DNA of 64,000 nt from Polyangia bacterium (GTDB lineage Bacteria > Myxococcota_A > Polyangia > Nannocystales > Nannocystaceae): NCBI GenBank assembly GCA_030424595.1, contig JAUHWG010000017.1:124001-188000 (forward strand), in the 5' to 3' direction. The position numbers and the translations under genes were made by a program. The notes below the pieces were generated by a model, which was given only the letters and a program-made list of their open reading frames with translations, was not told where the DNA came from and made no database searches. Shown here one piece after another: positions 15,509 to 24,612 of the stretch (position 1 is its first letter; every line of letters starts with the position of its first letter).

Positions 15509-16129
15509 ATGGTCCGCAGGGGCAAGGCGGCGGTTCACGAGCCGACGACCGCGCGGGGACAGCGGACCCGCCAGAAGCTGCTCGACGGGGCCGAGGAGAT
15601 CTTCGGCGAGGAGGGCTTTGAGCGGGCGTCGATCGCCGCGATCACGGGCCGAGCGGAGGTCGCCCTCGGCACGTTTTATGTCTACTTCCCCAACAAGCAG
15701 GCGATCTTCTCGGAGCTCCTGATCGAGCTCGGTCGGGCGCTGCGTCGGCGCCTCGCGGAGGCCACCCGCGGGCTCGACACCCGCCTCGCGGTCGAGGAGG
15801 CGGGCTGCCTCGCCTTCCTCGAGTTCGTCCAGTCCCACAAGAATTTCTACCGGATCGTCCGCCAGGCGGAGTTCGTCGACGAGGCGCTCTACCGCAGCTA
15901 CTACCAGGGGCTGGCGAAGAGCTACGCGGAGGGGCTGGCGGCGGCGGTGGAGGGCGATGAGATCGCCGACCTCGACCCCGAGACCGTCGCCTACATGCTG
16001 ATGGGGATCTTCGACTTCATCGGCATGCGCTGGGTGCTCTGGGAGGGTCAGCTGCCGCCCGAGAAGCTCCTCCAGGACGTGTTCCGCTTCATCCGCGGCG
16101 GCCTCCTCCGAGCCCCGGGGGGGCGTTGA
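15509..16129 (+). CDS. TetR/AcrR-family transcriptional regulator
   Basis: The 206-residue protein has the N-terminal TetR HTH (RQKLLDGAEEIFGEEGFERASIAAITGRAEVALGTFYVYFPNKQAIF, about 21-66). It is followed by an all-helical ligand-binding domain with an aromatic-rich segment (NFYRIVRQAEFVDEALYRSYYQG). TetR repressors bind a palindrome in their own or divergent promoters and release it on ligand binding. The divergent partner is the secreted PHB-depolymerase-type esterase, and an AT-rich palindrome lies between the two. The next gene, an alpha/beta hydrolase, begins directly after the stop and is probably cotranscribed. A fatty acyl or ester-type ligand is possible but not shown. Confidence 0.92.
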   Translation: MVRRGKAAVHEPTTARGQRTRQKLLDGAEEIFGEEGFERASIAAITGRAEVALGTFYVYFPNKQAIFSELLIELGRALRRRLAEATRGLDTRLAVEEAGCLAFLEFVQSHKNFYRIVRQAEFVDEALYRSYYQGLAKSYAEGLAAAVEGDEIADLDPETVAYMLMGIFDFIGMRWVLWEGQLPPEKLLQDVFRFIRGGLLRAPGGR

Positions 16130-17182
16130 GTGAGCCCTGCGATCGCCTCCGAGGAGCTGGTGTCGACCGGGCGCCTGCGGACCTTCGTCCGCTCCGCAGG
16201 TCGAGGGGGACCGCCGCTCCTCCTCCTCCACGGCAACGTCTCCTCGTCGATCTTCTGGAGCGAGACGATCGCGGCGATGGCGGGCGAGGCCTGGGTGATC
16301 GCCCCGGACCTCCGCGGCTTCGGGCAGACCGAGCCGGCGCCCGTCGACGCGACCCGGGGGTTACGCGACTTCTCGGATGATCTGCGGGCGCTCCTCCAGG
16401 CGCTGGAGATCGAGGGTCCTGTCCACCTGGTCGGCTGGTCGCTCGGTGGCTCCATCGCGATGCGCTACGCGATCGATCGTCCGCGCTCGGTCGCCTCCCT
16501 GACCTTGATCGCCCCGGGTTCACCCTACGGTTTTGGCGGCACCCGCGGGCTCGACGGGACGCCCGTACACCCCGACTACGCGGGCTCGGGCGCAGGCCTC
16601 ACCAACCCGGAGCTGTGCCGAGCCATCGCCTCCGGCGATCGCGGCGAGGGCTCGCCGACCAGCCCGCGCAATGTTCTCCGCACGCTCTACTTCGACCCGA
16701 GCTTTTCCCTGCCGCCAGCGCTCGAGGACGCCTTGGTCGAGGCCATGCTCGCGACCGTGATAGGCGAGGGAAACTACCCCGGAGACCGGCGAAGCTCGCC
16801 CCATTGGCCCTACTTCGCGCCGGGCGATCGCGGGGTCAGCAACGCGGTCTCGCCGAAGTACTGTGATTTGACGGCCCTCGCGGCGATCGATCCTCAGCCG
16901 CCGATCCTCTGGCTTCGGGGCGGCGATGATCGTCTCGTCGGCGACCGGGCCCTCTCCGACTGCGGGGTGCTCGGCGAGCTGGGGCTCATCCCAGGCTGGC
17001 CTGGCGTTCAGGTCTTCCCCGCCCAGCCGATGGTCAGCCAGACCCGGGCCGTGCTCGAGCGATACCGCGAGCGCGGCGGGGCTGTCCGCGAGGTGGTCTT
17101 TGAGGGCTGCGGCCACGGCCCGCACATCGAGCGGCCGCAGCGGTGGATCGAGCTCCTCCGCGGGGTGCTCCGCGGGGGTTGA
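16130..17182 (+). CDS. Alpha/beta-hydrolase (cytoplasmic)
   Basis: A GTG at 16130 follows directly after the TetR stop. The 350-residue protein is a typical alpha/beta-hydrolase: LLLLHGNVSSSIFW (oxyanion loop, HGN), a WVIAPDLRGFGQTEP strand-turn, the nucleophile elbow GWSLGGSIA (Ser near 105), an acid near LWLRGGDDRLV, and the catalytic His in EGCGHGPHIERPQRW. There is no signal peptide, so it acts inside the cell. It resembles haloalkane-dehalogenase/epoxide-hydrolase-like and carboxylesterase members; the substrate cannot be told. Coupling to the TetR gene suggests the regulator controls it. Confidence 0.88.
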   Translation: MSPAIASEELVSTGRLRTFVRSAGRGGPPLLLLHGNVSSSIFWSETIAAMAGEAWVIAPDLRGFGQTEPAPVDATRGLRDFSDDLRALLQALEIEGPVHLVGWSLGGSIAMRYAIDRPRSVASLTLIAPGSPYGFGGTRGLDGTPVHPDYAGSGAGLTNPELCRAIASGDRGEGSPTSPRNVLRTLYFDPSFSLPPALEDALVEAMLATVIGEGNYPGDRRSSPHWPYFAPGDRGVSNAVSPKYCDLTALAAIDPQPPILWLRGGDDRLVGDRALSDCGVLGELGLIPGWPGVQVFPAQPMVSQTRAVLERYRERGGAVREVVFEGCGHGPHIERPQRWIELLRGVLRGG

Positions 17183-17472
17183 GGCGGAGCTGCGGCTCCA
17201 GCCCTCGATCGCGACGACGACCCATGCCTCCGCCATGCAAGCTCATTGACGCGACACATCACGCGCGAGGCGAGGGTTTGCGTGGGGCGATCGTACTCTC
17301 GCGGCGGGCCTCGTCGAGGTGGCGGGGGAATCGACGATATCCCGCTGGCGGGGGCGCGCCGCCGCGCGTCTGCGAGCCGAAGCCGGAGGAGTTGTGAGCT
17401 CCGAGCTTCGAGCGAGTCGTGTCGAACAAGCCTATGCGATCGAAGGTGGCGCGATGAGAGCGCTGGGTGCCC
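17183..17472. other. Convergent intergenic region, no gene seen
   Basis: About 290 bp lie between the ends of two convergent genes. Short frames cross it without recognisable products. No strong hairpin followed by a T-run is visible on either strand. Confidence 0.5.
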
Positions 17473-19128
17473 TCATCGCGGGCTTTCAAGCTCCGCGTAG
17501 GCGAGGGTGAGCGCCCGCTTGTCGACCTTGCCGGCGCCCGTGCGCGGGAGGGCGGCGACGAAGCGCGCCGTCTTCGGGACCTTGTAGCGGGCGAGGCGCT
17601 CGCGCGCGTAGTCGAGGATGGCGGCCTCGTCGAGCGTCGGCGTGTCGGCGACGTCGGGACCACCCTTTTCCTCGTCATCGGCTTGTCCGTCATCGGCGGT
17701 GGGGTCTCCGAGGACGGTCCGACGGACGATATACGCGACCCCGACCTCGCCCCAGCGCGGGTGCGGGGCGCCGACCACCGCGACCTCGGCGACCTCGGCG
17801 TGACCGGCCAAGACCGCCTCGATCTCGGCGGGATAGACGTTCTCTCCGCCGGAGATGAACATGTCCTTGGCTCGGCCGACGATCGTCACGCAGCCATCCG
17901 CGTCGGCGGAGGCGAGGTCGCCGGTGCGCAGCCAGCCCTCCCCGTCGAGCGCGGCGTCGCTGCTCGCGGGGTCGCGCCAATAGCCGGCGAAGAGATGGGG
18001 TCCGCGCAGTCGGAGCTCGCCGACCTCATCGGCGCCGCAGGGCGATCCCTCGGGGCCGATGATCCGGGCGTCGACGTGCATCAGCGGGTAGCCGACCGCG
18101 CCCGGCTTGCGCCGGAGCTCGGCGGTCGGCAGCCAGAAATTGTTGGGGCCCGCCTCGGTCAGGCCGTAGCCGCTGCGGAAGTCGACGCCGCGGGCCCAGA
18201 AGCGCTCGAAGACGGGGAGCGGGCAGGGGGCGCCGCCGCTTATCAGGACCCTCACCTTCTCCCAGGGGATCGCGTCGAAGCGCGGGTGGGCCTGGACGTC
18301 GATGAACATCGTCGGCACGCCGAAGAGACAGGTCACCGGGTGGGCCTGCATGAGGCTGAAGAGCTGGTCTGTGTCGAAGCCGCGGCAGATGATCGACGCG
18401 CCGCCGACGTGGACCAGCGGGGCGGTGAAGACGTTGAGGCCGCCGGTGTGGAAGAGCGGGGCGTTGAGGATCGCGAGGTCATCCGCGCCGAGGTCCCAGC
18501 CGCTCGCCGTGTTGATCGCGTTCCAGGTGATGCTGCGGTGGCTGAGGATCGCCCCCTTCGGCAGGCCGGTCGTGCCGCCCGTGTAGCACAGCGCCCACGG
18601 GCTCCCCCACTCGAGCTCGACGGTCGGCGGCGGGTGGTCGGGCGCCGCGGCGACGAGCTGTGCGAGGTGCGGTCCCGGCGGGCCGCCCTGTCCGGACGAG
18701 TCGTCGGCCGGCGGACCTGTCGCGATCCATATCTTGGGAGCCGCGCCGGTCTGCGCGAGCTCGTCGGCGACCCCGGCGAAGCCACGGTCGTAGACGACGA
18801 TGATCGGCTCACCGTCGGCGAGCAGGGCCGCGAGCTCGGCGGTCGCGAGGCGCCAATTGAGGGCCTGGAGGATCGCCCCGAGCTTGCCGCAGGCGAAGAA
18901 GAGGTCCAGGTACTCGGCGCAATTTTTGGCGAGGACGGCGACCCGCTCGCCCCGCTCGACGCCCAACGCCCGGAGGGCCTGGGCCGTGCGATCGACCCGG
19001 CGGTTCCAGGTGCGGTAGGTGATCCTGGGTGCTACGCCGCTGTCGCCGTCCGTGGCGTCGATGAGGGCGACGCGGTCGGGGCTGAGGGCGGCCCGGTGGG
19101 CGAGCCAGTCGCCGATCACCGCCGGCAT
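17473..19128 (-). CDS. Acyl-CoA synthetase (AMP-forming)
   Basis: The 551-residue product has all ANL-superfamily motifs in order: YTGGTTGLPKGA (A3, about 197-208), GYGLTE (A5), GWLRTGD (A7), GRAKDMFISGGENVYPAEIE (A8 hinge), and the catalytic Lys motif TGAGKVDK near the end. The length and the A8 hinge match medium/long-chain fatty-acyl-CoA ligases. It activates a carboxylic acid to an acyl-AMP and then an acyl-CoA. An insertion of about 30 acidic residues (DDGQADDEEKGGPD) occurs in the C-terminal lid, which is unusual. It is monocistronic; the chain length of the substrate is unknown. Confidence 0.93.
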   Translation of the reverse strand: MPAVIGDWLAHRAALSPDRVALIDATDGDSGVAPRITYRTWNRRVDRTAQALRALGVERGERVAVLAKNCAEYLDLFFACGKLGAILQALNWRLATAELAALLADGEPIIVVYDRGFAGVADELAQTGAAPKIWIATGPPADDSSGQGGPPGPHLAQLVAAAPDHPPPTVELEWGSPWALCYTGGTTGLPKGAILSHRSITWNAINTASGWDLGADDLAILNAPLFHTGGLNVFTAPLVHVGGASIICRGFDTDQLFSLMQAHPVTCLFGVPTMFIDVQAHPRFDAIPWEKVRVLISGGAPCPLPVFERFWARGVDFRSGYGLTEAGPNNFWLPTAELRRKPGAVGYPLMHVDARIIGPEGSPCGADEVGELRLRGPHLFAGYWRDPASSDAALDGEGWLRTGDLASADADGCVTIVGRAKDMFISGGENVYPAEIEAVLAGHAEVAEVAVVGAPHPRWGEVGVAYIVRRTVLGDPTADDGQADDEEKGGPDVADTPTLDEAAILDYARERLARYKVPKTARFVAALPRTGAGKVDKRALTLAYAELESPR

Positions 19129-19237
19129 CGTCGCGCCTCTCGCCCACGCAGGGGACGATCACGGAGCCTGCTTTGGCGGCGACGCTGCATCCTCGGCAGG
19201 TTTGCACAGCCCACGGGAGCAGAGCAAGACGCGCGGT

Positions 19238-20521
19238 CTACCTTCTTCGGGCCTTGCGCCGAGCCTTGCGAGCCGCGACCTCACGGTCGCGCGCCTTTCG
19301 GTCGCCGACGACCGCCGGAATGATCACCTCGGCGCCGAGGGAGAAGGCGAGCGTATGCAGCCAGTTGCTGCTGTAGCCGTCGCCAAAGCCGACCTTGTCG
19401 CTGCTCGTCCCCTTGCCGCCGCCGCCGATGTAGCGGAGGTTGGCGAAGGGGCGGACGACCTTGGCGACCGTGACCCCTGCGCGGACGCTGGCGTCGACGA
19501 TCAGACCCTCGACCGGATCATCGCCGCCGTTGATATAGGGGATGTTGGCGTAGAAGCCGTCGATCTCGCCGCCGTACCAGAAGTTGGCCCGCTTGAGCTG
19601 GTGACGACCGCGGACCTTGATGATCGGCACGGCGCCGATGTTGGTGTTCGTGACCGACTGTTCGCCATCGCTGGAGACGTAGCTCGACCGGAAGTTGCGG
19701 ACCTGCATCGAGAAGCCGACCGCGAGCTCCTGCTCGGGATCGGTGAAGAAGTCGTAGGCGTAGCTCAGGCGGTAGATGTCAAAGCCGTAGAAGATCGAGA
19801 GGCCGGACATGGCCGGGAAGGTCACGTCGTCGGCGACCAGGTCCTCCATCAGGACCGTCTCGGTGGTGAAGCTGATGGGCTGATAGAGGAGGATGATCTG
19901 GTGGTGGTCGTCGACCTCGAGCTCCGCCGAGAGCCTGCGGAAGAAGAACATCGTGTCCTGACGCCCGTCCCGCTTCAGGTCGAACTCCGTGCCGGTCTTC
20001 CCGAACTGGAGGCTGTGGGCGAGCACGTTGAGGGATCCGAGCTCGCCGAGGGTCTTGAGGCGGACCGAGATCGGCGCCTTGCCGGCCTGCTGACGTCGGC
20101 TCGGCCCCCTCTTCGGGGGGCTCCAGAGGTCGCTGCGGTGGGGGCCGTAGCGGTGGTCGTGGTCGTCGCCATGATCGTGGCCGCTATCGGCGTGGTGGTG
20201 GCCATCGGCGTGATCGTGATCGTGGCCATCCTTGTGGTGGCCATCGGCGTGGTCGTGGCCGTGGCCGTGGCTGTGGTGTGCCGGGGTCGTCGCGCTCGCG
20301 GACGGAGCGACGGCGACGCTCGCCGAGGGCTCGCCCTCCACCTCAGGGGCTCTATTGATCACCGGAGCTGCCGCGGTTGGGGCGGTCGAGGGGGCCGCCT
20401 CGATCGGCGACGAGGCTGTCCGCACGGTCGGCGCGACCTCAGATGCTCCTCGGGGCGGCGACGGCTCTAGGCCCACGCTTGATGAGAGGGCGCTGGCGAG
20501 GAGGAGCAGCTGTGCAGGCAT
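19238..20521 (-). CDS. Exported beta-strand-rich envelope protein with histidine-rich segment
   Basis: The frame is open from 20884, but the ATG at 20521 (MPAQLLLLASALSSSVG) begins a signal peptide and is the likely start, giving 427 residues. Residues about 80-130 are dense in His and Asp (HGHGHDHADGHH, DGHDHDHADGHHH). The rest (about 160-410) consists of alternating strands with aromatic residues (IILLYQPISF, IDGFYANIPYING), as in outer-membrane barrels. The final residues are Arg-rich. His/Asp repeats of this type bind zinc, nickel or cobalt in known metal transporters and storage proteins; here metal binding is inference. The divergent gene is the GH45-like lipoprotein. Confidence 0.62.
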   Translation of the reverse strand: MPAQLLLLASALSSSVGLEPSPPRGASEVAPTVRTASSPIEAAPSTAPTAAAPVINRAPEVEGEPSASVAVAPSASATTPAHHSHGHGHDHADGHHKDGHDHDHADGHHHADSGHDHGDDHDHRYGPHRSDLWSPPKRGPSRRQQAGKAPISVRLKTLGELGSLNVLAHSLQFGKTGTEFDLKRDGRQDTMFFFRRLSAELEVDDHHQIILLYQPISFTTETVLMEDLVADDVTFPAMSGLSIFYGFDIYRLSYAYDFFTDPEQELAVGFSMQVRNFRSSYVSSDGEQSVTNTNIGAVPIIKVRGRHQLKRANFWYGGEIDGFYANIPYINGGDDPVEGLIVDASVRAGVTVAKVVRPFANLRYIGGGGKGTSSDKVGFGDGYSSNWLHTLAFSLGAEVIIPAVVGDRKARDREVAARKARRKARRR

Positions 20522-20894
20522 CTCTGCGAACCTGTCAGGGAACCTGGCGGCGTGCCAGCGAAGAACTCCCGTCGGTGCTCGGACCAACCTGTCGATCCCG
20601 GGCTTCACCTCCTGTGCAGAGGGCTCCTCCGAGGGGCCCGGCGCGGTCTCGGAGGGATACGAGCCGAGGTCCTCGTCGCTGGACTGCGCGACATGCGAGG
20701 CGATCCTTGAATGTGGGATAATCCCAGGTCTACGGGTCGATAGCGCGATGTTGCCCGACACCGAAATGGTTTTCATCCGATCGAGGCCCCCGTTCACACT
20801 GGGGTCATGGGGGGTCTCCCGTGGGCCCCTCGGCGGACGCGTTCTCGCCCCCGCGCCGCCTCTCCTCCGGCGAAACCTGGACACCTAGCCGACC
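20522..20894. promoter_or_regulatory. Divergent intergenic region with palindrome GGGATAATCCC
   Basis: This 373-bp space separates two divergent exported-protein genes. A perfect 11-bp palindrome, GGGATAATCCC, lies at 20715-20725, and an AT-rich stretch (GAAATGGTTTTCATC) at about 20763-20777. Both are candidate operator or promoter elements; no clear -35/-10 pair could be assigned. The minus-strand frame crossing this region is an upstream extension without signal-peptide features. Confidence 0.4.
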
Positions 20895-22190
20895 ATGAAG
20901 CGCACGATCCTTGAAACTGCCCCTCTCTCCGCCCGCCCGACGCTGGCCCTCGCGATGACTGCGCTTGTCGCGCTCTTCGCAGGCTGCGTGACACCGGAGG
21001 GCGGGTCGACCTCCGCGAGCGGGGAGGCGAGCGGACCGACAGCGGGTTCAGTCTCGGCGAGCACGGACAACAGCGATCCGAGCTCGACCGTCGGGACTAC
21101 GGGGACCGACGGGACGATGACCTCGATCGGTACGGATACGACGGCGACGGCGACCGCGACGACCACGGCCAGCGGGAGCGCGACGGACCCGACGGACCCG
21201 ACGGACCCGACGGCCAGCGGGAGTGCGACCGATCCGACGGACCCGACCGGGTCTACGGACAGCGAGACCGGCAACACCGGCGAGACCGGCGACGAGCCGC
21301 CGCCGCTCGGCGAGGACGCCTGCACCGGCTACGCGACGCGCTACTGGGACTGCTGCAAGGCCCACTGTGGCTGGCCCGCGAACGTCAACCCTGGCACCGA
21401 CACCCTCGCGAGCTGCGACAAGGACGATATGAGCCACGGCGACGACTTTCTCGTCGCCAGCTCCTGCGATCAGCCGACCCCCTCGAGCGCCTATACCTGC
21501 TACAGCATGACCCCCTGGGCGGTCAGCCCGACGCTCGCCTACGGGTTCGCGGCGATCCCCGCGGAGGGGGACATCTGCGGCCGTTGCTACCAGCTCGACT
21601 TTGACGGCACCGGTCACTACAACGACAGCGATCCCGGCTCGGTGGCGCTGCTCGGCAAGACGATGATCGTCCAGGCGACCAACATCGGCTACGACGTCGG
21701 CGGTGGTCAGTTCGACATTCTCACGCCAGGCGGAGGCGTCGGAGCTTTCGACGCCTGCTCCTATCAATGGGGCGTCGAGACACCGGAGCTCGGGGCGACC
21801 TACGGTGGTTTTATGACCTACTGTCAGGAGCAGGTAGGGAGCGATCACGGCAAGCTCAAGGAGTGCGTGCTCTCGCGCTGCGCCGCGGTCTTCGACGATC
21901 CAGGCCTCGCCGAGCTAGCGGCGGGCTGCGAGTGGTACGTCGACTGGTACGAGGTCGCCGACAACCCCGACCTCCGCTATCAGGAGGTCGCCTGCCCGGA
22001 GGCGATCGTCGCCCGCTCGGGGCTCGACCGCGGCCCCCTAGACGACGTCGCCAAGTGCATGGGTGGGGGCGGGGGCGGGGAGTGCAGCCAGGAGGAGCAG
22101 GACGCCTGTGACTGCGCGTGGACCGAGGGCGGCACCAAGTGCGGCATGGACGATGGCTCCTGCTGCTGGACCGCCTGCTGCGGCGACTGA
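20895..22190 (+). CDS. Lipoprotein with glycoside-hydrolase family 45-like endoglucanase domain
   Basis: The 431-residue protein has a lipoprotein signal (LALAMTALVALFAGC, Cys near 32) and a Thr/Ser/Asp/Pro linker to about residue 137 with TDPTDP repeats. The catalytic domain carries the hallmark GH45 segments GYATRYWDCCKAHCGWPANV (about 145-164, with the catalytic Asp) and GGGQFDILTPGGGVGAFDACSYQWG (about 275-300, second catalytic Asp). Twenty or so cysteines imply a disulphide-stabilised extracellular enzyme. GH45 enzymes cut beta-1,4-glucan with inversion. A Cys-rich C-terminal tail follows the catalytic domain. It is anchored as a lipoprotein, so it acts at the cell surface. Confidence 0.85.
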   Translation: MKRTILETAPLSARPTLALAMTALVALFAGCVTPEGGSTSASGEASGPTAGSVSASTDNSDPSSTVGTTGTDGTMTSIGTDTTATATATTTASGSATDPTDPTDPTASGSATDPTDPTGSTDSETGNTGETGDEPPPLGEDACTGYATRYWDCCKAHCGWPANVNPGTDTLASCDKDDMSHGDDFLVASSCDQPTPSSAYTCYSMTPWAVSPTLAYGFAAIPAEGDICGRCYQLDFDGTGHYNDSDPGSVALLGKTMIVQATNIGYDVGGGQFDILTPGGGVGAFDACSYQWGVETPELGATYGGFMTYCQEQVGSDHGKLKECVLSRCAAVFDDPGLAELAAGCEWYVDWYEVADNPDLRYQEVACPEAIVARSGLDRGPLDDVAKCMGGGGGGECSQEEQDACDCAWTEGGTKCGMDDGSCCWTACCGD

Positions 22191-22411
22191 GGGCTGAGCC
22201 GTCGGCGGCCTCGCAGGGTTCTCCCGCCGTCGGGCCCCTGCGCTGTCGATCGCAGAGCACGGGTGCGCGAGCCACGAAGAGCGCAGGCCGGAGGTGCGTC
22301 GCGGCTCTTGCGGGCGCGCGGAGCCGGGCTCGTCCCGCTGCTGCAGGGCTTCACGAGCAAGGCCGCCTCGGCGACCGTCGTCGTCGCTGCGTCCTGCGCT
22401 ACTCTTCGCCG

Positions 22412-23476
22412 GTGATCAGTCCGGCCGCCACTGCCCCCAGCGAAACCGCCGCAGACATTGTCATCGTCGGCGCAGGGATCGCGGGCCTGAGCTGTGCTCG
22501 GACCCTGCGCCGGGCTCGGCCGGAGCTCCGGATCATCGTCGTCGACAAGGCGCGCGGCGTGGGCGGTCGCTGTGCGACGCGGCGCTTCGACGGACAGCCG
22601 GTCGATCACGCGCTCTCGTTCTTGCACGGCTCGGATCCCGGCTTTGTCGACGCTCTACGGGCGACTCCTGGCAGCGTCGAGTGGCCCACGAGGGTCCTCG
22701 GCGACGGCGCGCCCTGTCTCCCGCGGGCGTTCGAGCCCGGCGAGCGGCGCTTCGCCTTCGCGGCTGGGCTCACGACCTTCGCCAAGGGTCTCGCCGTCGG
22801 GATCGAGGTCGTGACGTCCGCGAGGATCGTCCGCTGCGAGCCCGGGAGGCTCGTGGCCGAGGACGGTCGAAGCTTCGTCGCGCCGACGATCATCGTCACG
22901 GCGCCGCTGCCCCAGGCCAAGCTCTTGTTGGAGGAGATGAGCCGTGGCGAGGCGGCCTGCGCCGGGGATGGGGATGCCCTCGATCGAGCGATCGAGCGCT
23001 TGGGGGCGTTGACCTCGACGCCCTGTCTGACCGCGATCGCCGGCTACTCGCGAGGGGGCATCGCGCCGCCCTGGGACATCCTCTATCCCCGCGGCGATGG
23101 GGCGGTCGCCCGGATCGTCCACGACTCGAGCAAGCGACCAGCGCCGCGGATGCACGTGTTGGTCGTCCAAGCGACGCCTCGCTGGTCGGCCGAGCTGCTC
23201 GAAGAGCCGCCGGAGCGGTGGGGGGACGCGCTCCTCGTCGCCGCCGCACAACACCTCCCTGGCGGGTTCGGAGCGCCGCGATGGACCTTCTTTCAGCGTT
23301 GGCGCTACGCCAACCTGGGGCCCGGCGAACACCTCGGCCCGCCGGTGCTCGTCGGGCTCGACGGCGGTCGCCGAGTCGGCCTCACCGGCGAGGCGTTCTC
23401 GGCCAAGGGCGGGGCCGAGGGGGCGTTTCTCGCCGGAGCCGAGCTTGGCAGGCGACTGCTCGAGCAGGCGCGCTAG
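22412..23476 (+). CDS. Renalase-like FAD-dependent oxidoreductase
   Basis: The frame runs from 22118, but the start is taken as GTG 22412 (VISPAATAPS), just before the dinucleotide fold. The 354-residue protein has DIVIVGAGIAGLSCARTLRRA (Rossmann GxGxxG), VVDKARGVGGRCATRRF (the second FAD motif GR-type typical of renalase and amine-oxidase-like proteins), and a C-terminal GLTGEAFSAKGGAEGAFLAGAELGRRLL that closes on FAD. It has no signal peptide. Reactions in this family range from NADH isomer repair to amine oxidation, so the substrate is open. It is preceded by 221 bp of intergenic sequence and followed by a PAS-STAS gene. Confidence 0.85.
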   Translation: MISPAATAPSETAADIVIVGAGIAGLSCARTLRRARPELRIIVVDKARGVGGRCATRRFDGQPVDHALSFLHGSDPGFVDALRATPGSVEWPTRVLGDGAPCLPRAFEPGERRFAFAAGLTTFAKGLAVGIEVVTSARIVRCEPGRLVAEDGRSFVAPTIIVTAPLPQAKLLLEEMSRGEAACAGDGDALDRAIERLGALTSTPCLTAIAGYSRGGIAPPWDILYPRGDGAVARIVHDSSKRPAPRMHVLVVQATPRWSAELLEEPPERWGDALLVAAAQHLPGGFGAPRWTFFQRWRYANLGPGEHLGPPVLVGLDGGRRVGLTGEAFSAKGGAEGAFLAGAELGRRLLEQAR

Positions 23477-23614
23477 GAGGCGCTGACGAGAGGTCCTGCG
23501 GCCGCTGGCTGCAGAGCGCAGGCCCCGTGGATGCGCGGTTCTAGCTCCACGAAGTCCTCATCGTCCGGCCTCGGCGAGCGGTCGTGACCGGGCTCTCTGC
23601 GATACTCTCCCGCA

Positions 23615-24454
23615 ATGGCGCAGGAGAGACATCTTCTCGAGGGGGTCATCGACTCCCTGAGCGTGGGCGTGTGCGTCTGGGAGCTGACGGAGCCTGGCGA
23701 CCCGAGCTCCTTGGTCCTGAGGATCTGCACGCCGGCTGCCGCTCGCTTCCTCAGCGTTGAGCAGGCCGCTGTGGTCGGACGACCGATAGGTGAGGGCTTT
23801 CCCGGCTCGCTCAGCACACCGCTCCCGGGCGTCTTTGCCGGCGTGATCGAGAGCGGCGAGGGAGTGGTCCTCGGCGACGTGCCCTATCAGGATGAGCTCG
23901 TCCCGGACAGCATGTTCTCGATCGTCGTCCACCCGCTCGGTGACCGCTCTGCGGTGGTCGAGTTTACGAACGTGACCGAGGCTCGGAGGGCCCAGGCAGA
24001 GGCGAAGGCTCAGCTGGAGGCCGCCGAGTCCGCGCGCCTCGAGCGCGAGGCGCTCAGCGAGCGGATGCTCGCGGGCGAGGCCGAGACCCGCGAGATCATG
24101 GCCCTGACCTCGCCGATCATCGAGGTCTGGAGCGGGGTGCTAGCGCTGCCGCTGGCCGGTCAGTTCGACCTTCGGCGCAGTCAGATCGTCCGCGAGAAGC
24201 TCCTCGTCGCGGTCAGCGCTCGCCAGGCCCACGCGGTGATCGTCGACCTTACCGGCATCGGCACCGTCGACGAGCTGACCGCGAACGAGCTGCTCCGCCT
24301 CACGAGCGCCCTCGGCCTCCTGGGCGCGAAGGCCTACCTCACCGGCATTTCCCCGGAGAGCGCGCAGACGATGTCGAGCCTGAGCCGGCCGATCCCGCCG
24401 GAGATGTGCATGAGGACGTTGAAGGACGCTCTGCGGACGATCACCGGCGTGTAG
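23615..24454 (+). CDS. PAS-STAS signalling protein (RsbR-like)
   Basis: The 279-residue protein has an N-terminal PAS domain (about 5-120), a coiled-coil linker (about 122-160: AQAEAKAQLEAAESARLEREALSERM) and a C-terminal STAS domain (about 163-279). The STAS core HAVIVDLTGIGTVDELTANELLRL replaces the usual Asp-Thr/Ser-Ala phosphorylation site of RsbR paralogues with VDELTAN, so a Thr remains near the expected site. Stressosome RsbR proteins use this layout to sense a signal and scaffold anti-sigma regulation. No RsbS, RsbT or kinase gene is adjacent, so its partners are unknown. The start ATG lies after about 138 bp of intergenic DNA. Confidence 0.85.
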   Translation: MAQERHLLEGVIDSLSVGVCVWELTEPGDPSSLVLRICTPAAARFLSVEQAAVVGRPIGEGFPGSLSTPLPGVFAGVIESGEGVVLGDVPYQDELVPDSMFSIVVHPLGDRSAVVEFTNVTEARRAQAEAKAQLEAAESARLEREALSERMLAGEAETREIMALTSPIIEVWSGVLALPLAGQFDLRRSQIVREKLLVAVSARQAHAVIVDLTGIGTVDELTANELLRLTSALGLLGAKAYLTGISPESAQTMSSLSRPIPPEMCMRTLKDALRTITGV

Positions 24455-24612
24455 TCGACGTGCGCTCGCGGCGGGGGCCGTGACGCTCGCCGGGCGCGTC
24501 TCGCTCCGCTCCGCTGCCGCCACGTGGGGGGCGCCCTTGAGAACCGCACGTCCTCGAAGCTGTGCAGGGCCGTGAGCTCCGCGCTGGCGCACGTTTCTGC
24601 GGCCTCATATCC

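Noticed and set aside
20522..20884. N-terminal extension of the histidine-rich protein up to 20884
   Set aside because: The signal peptide begins at 20521; the upstream codons have no export or domain features and would overlap promoter DNA.
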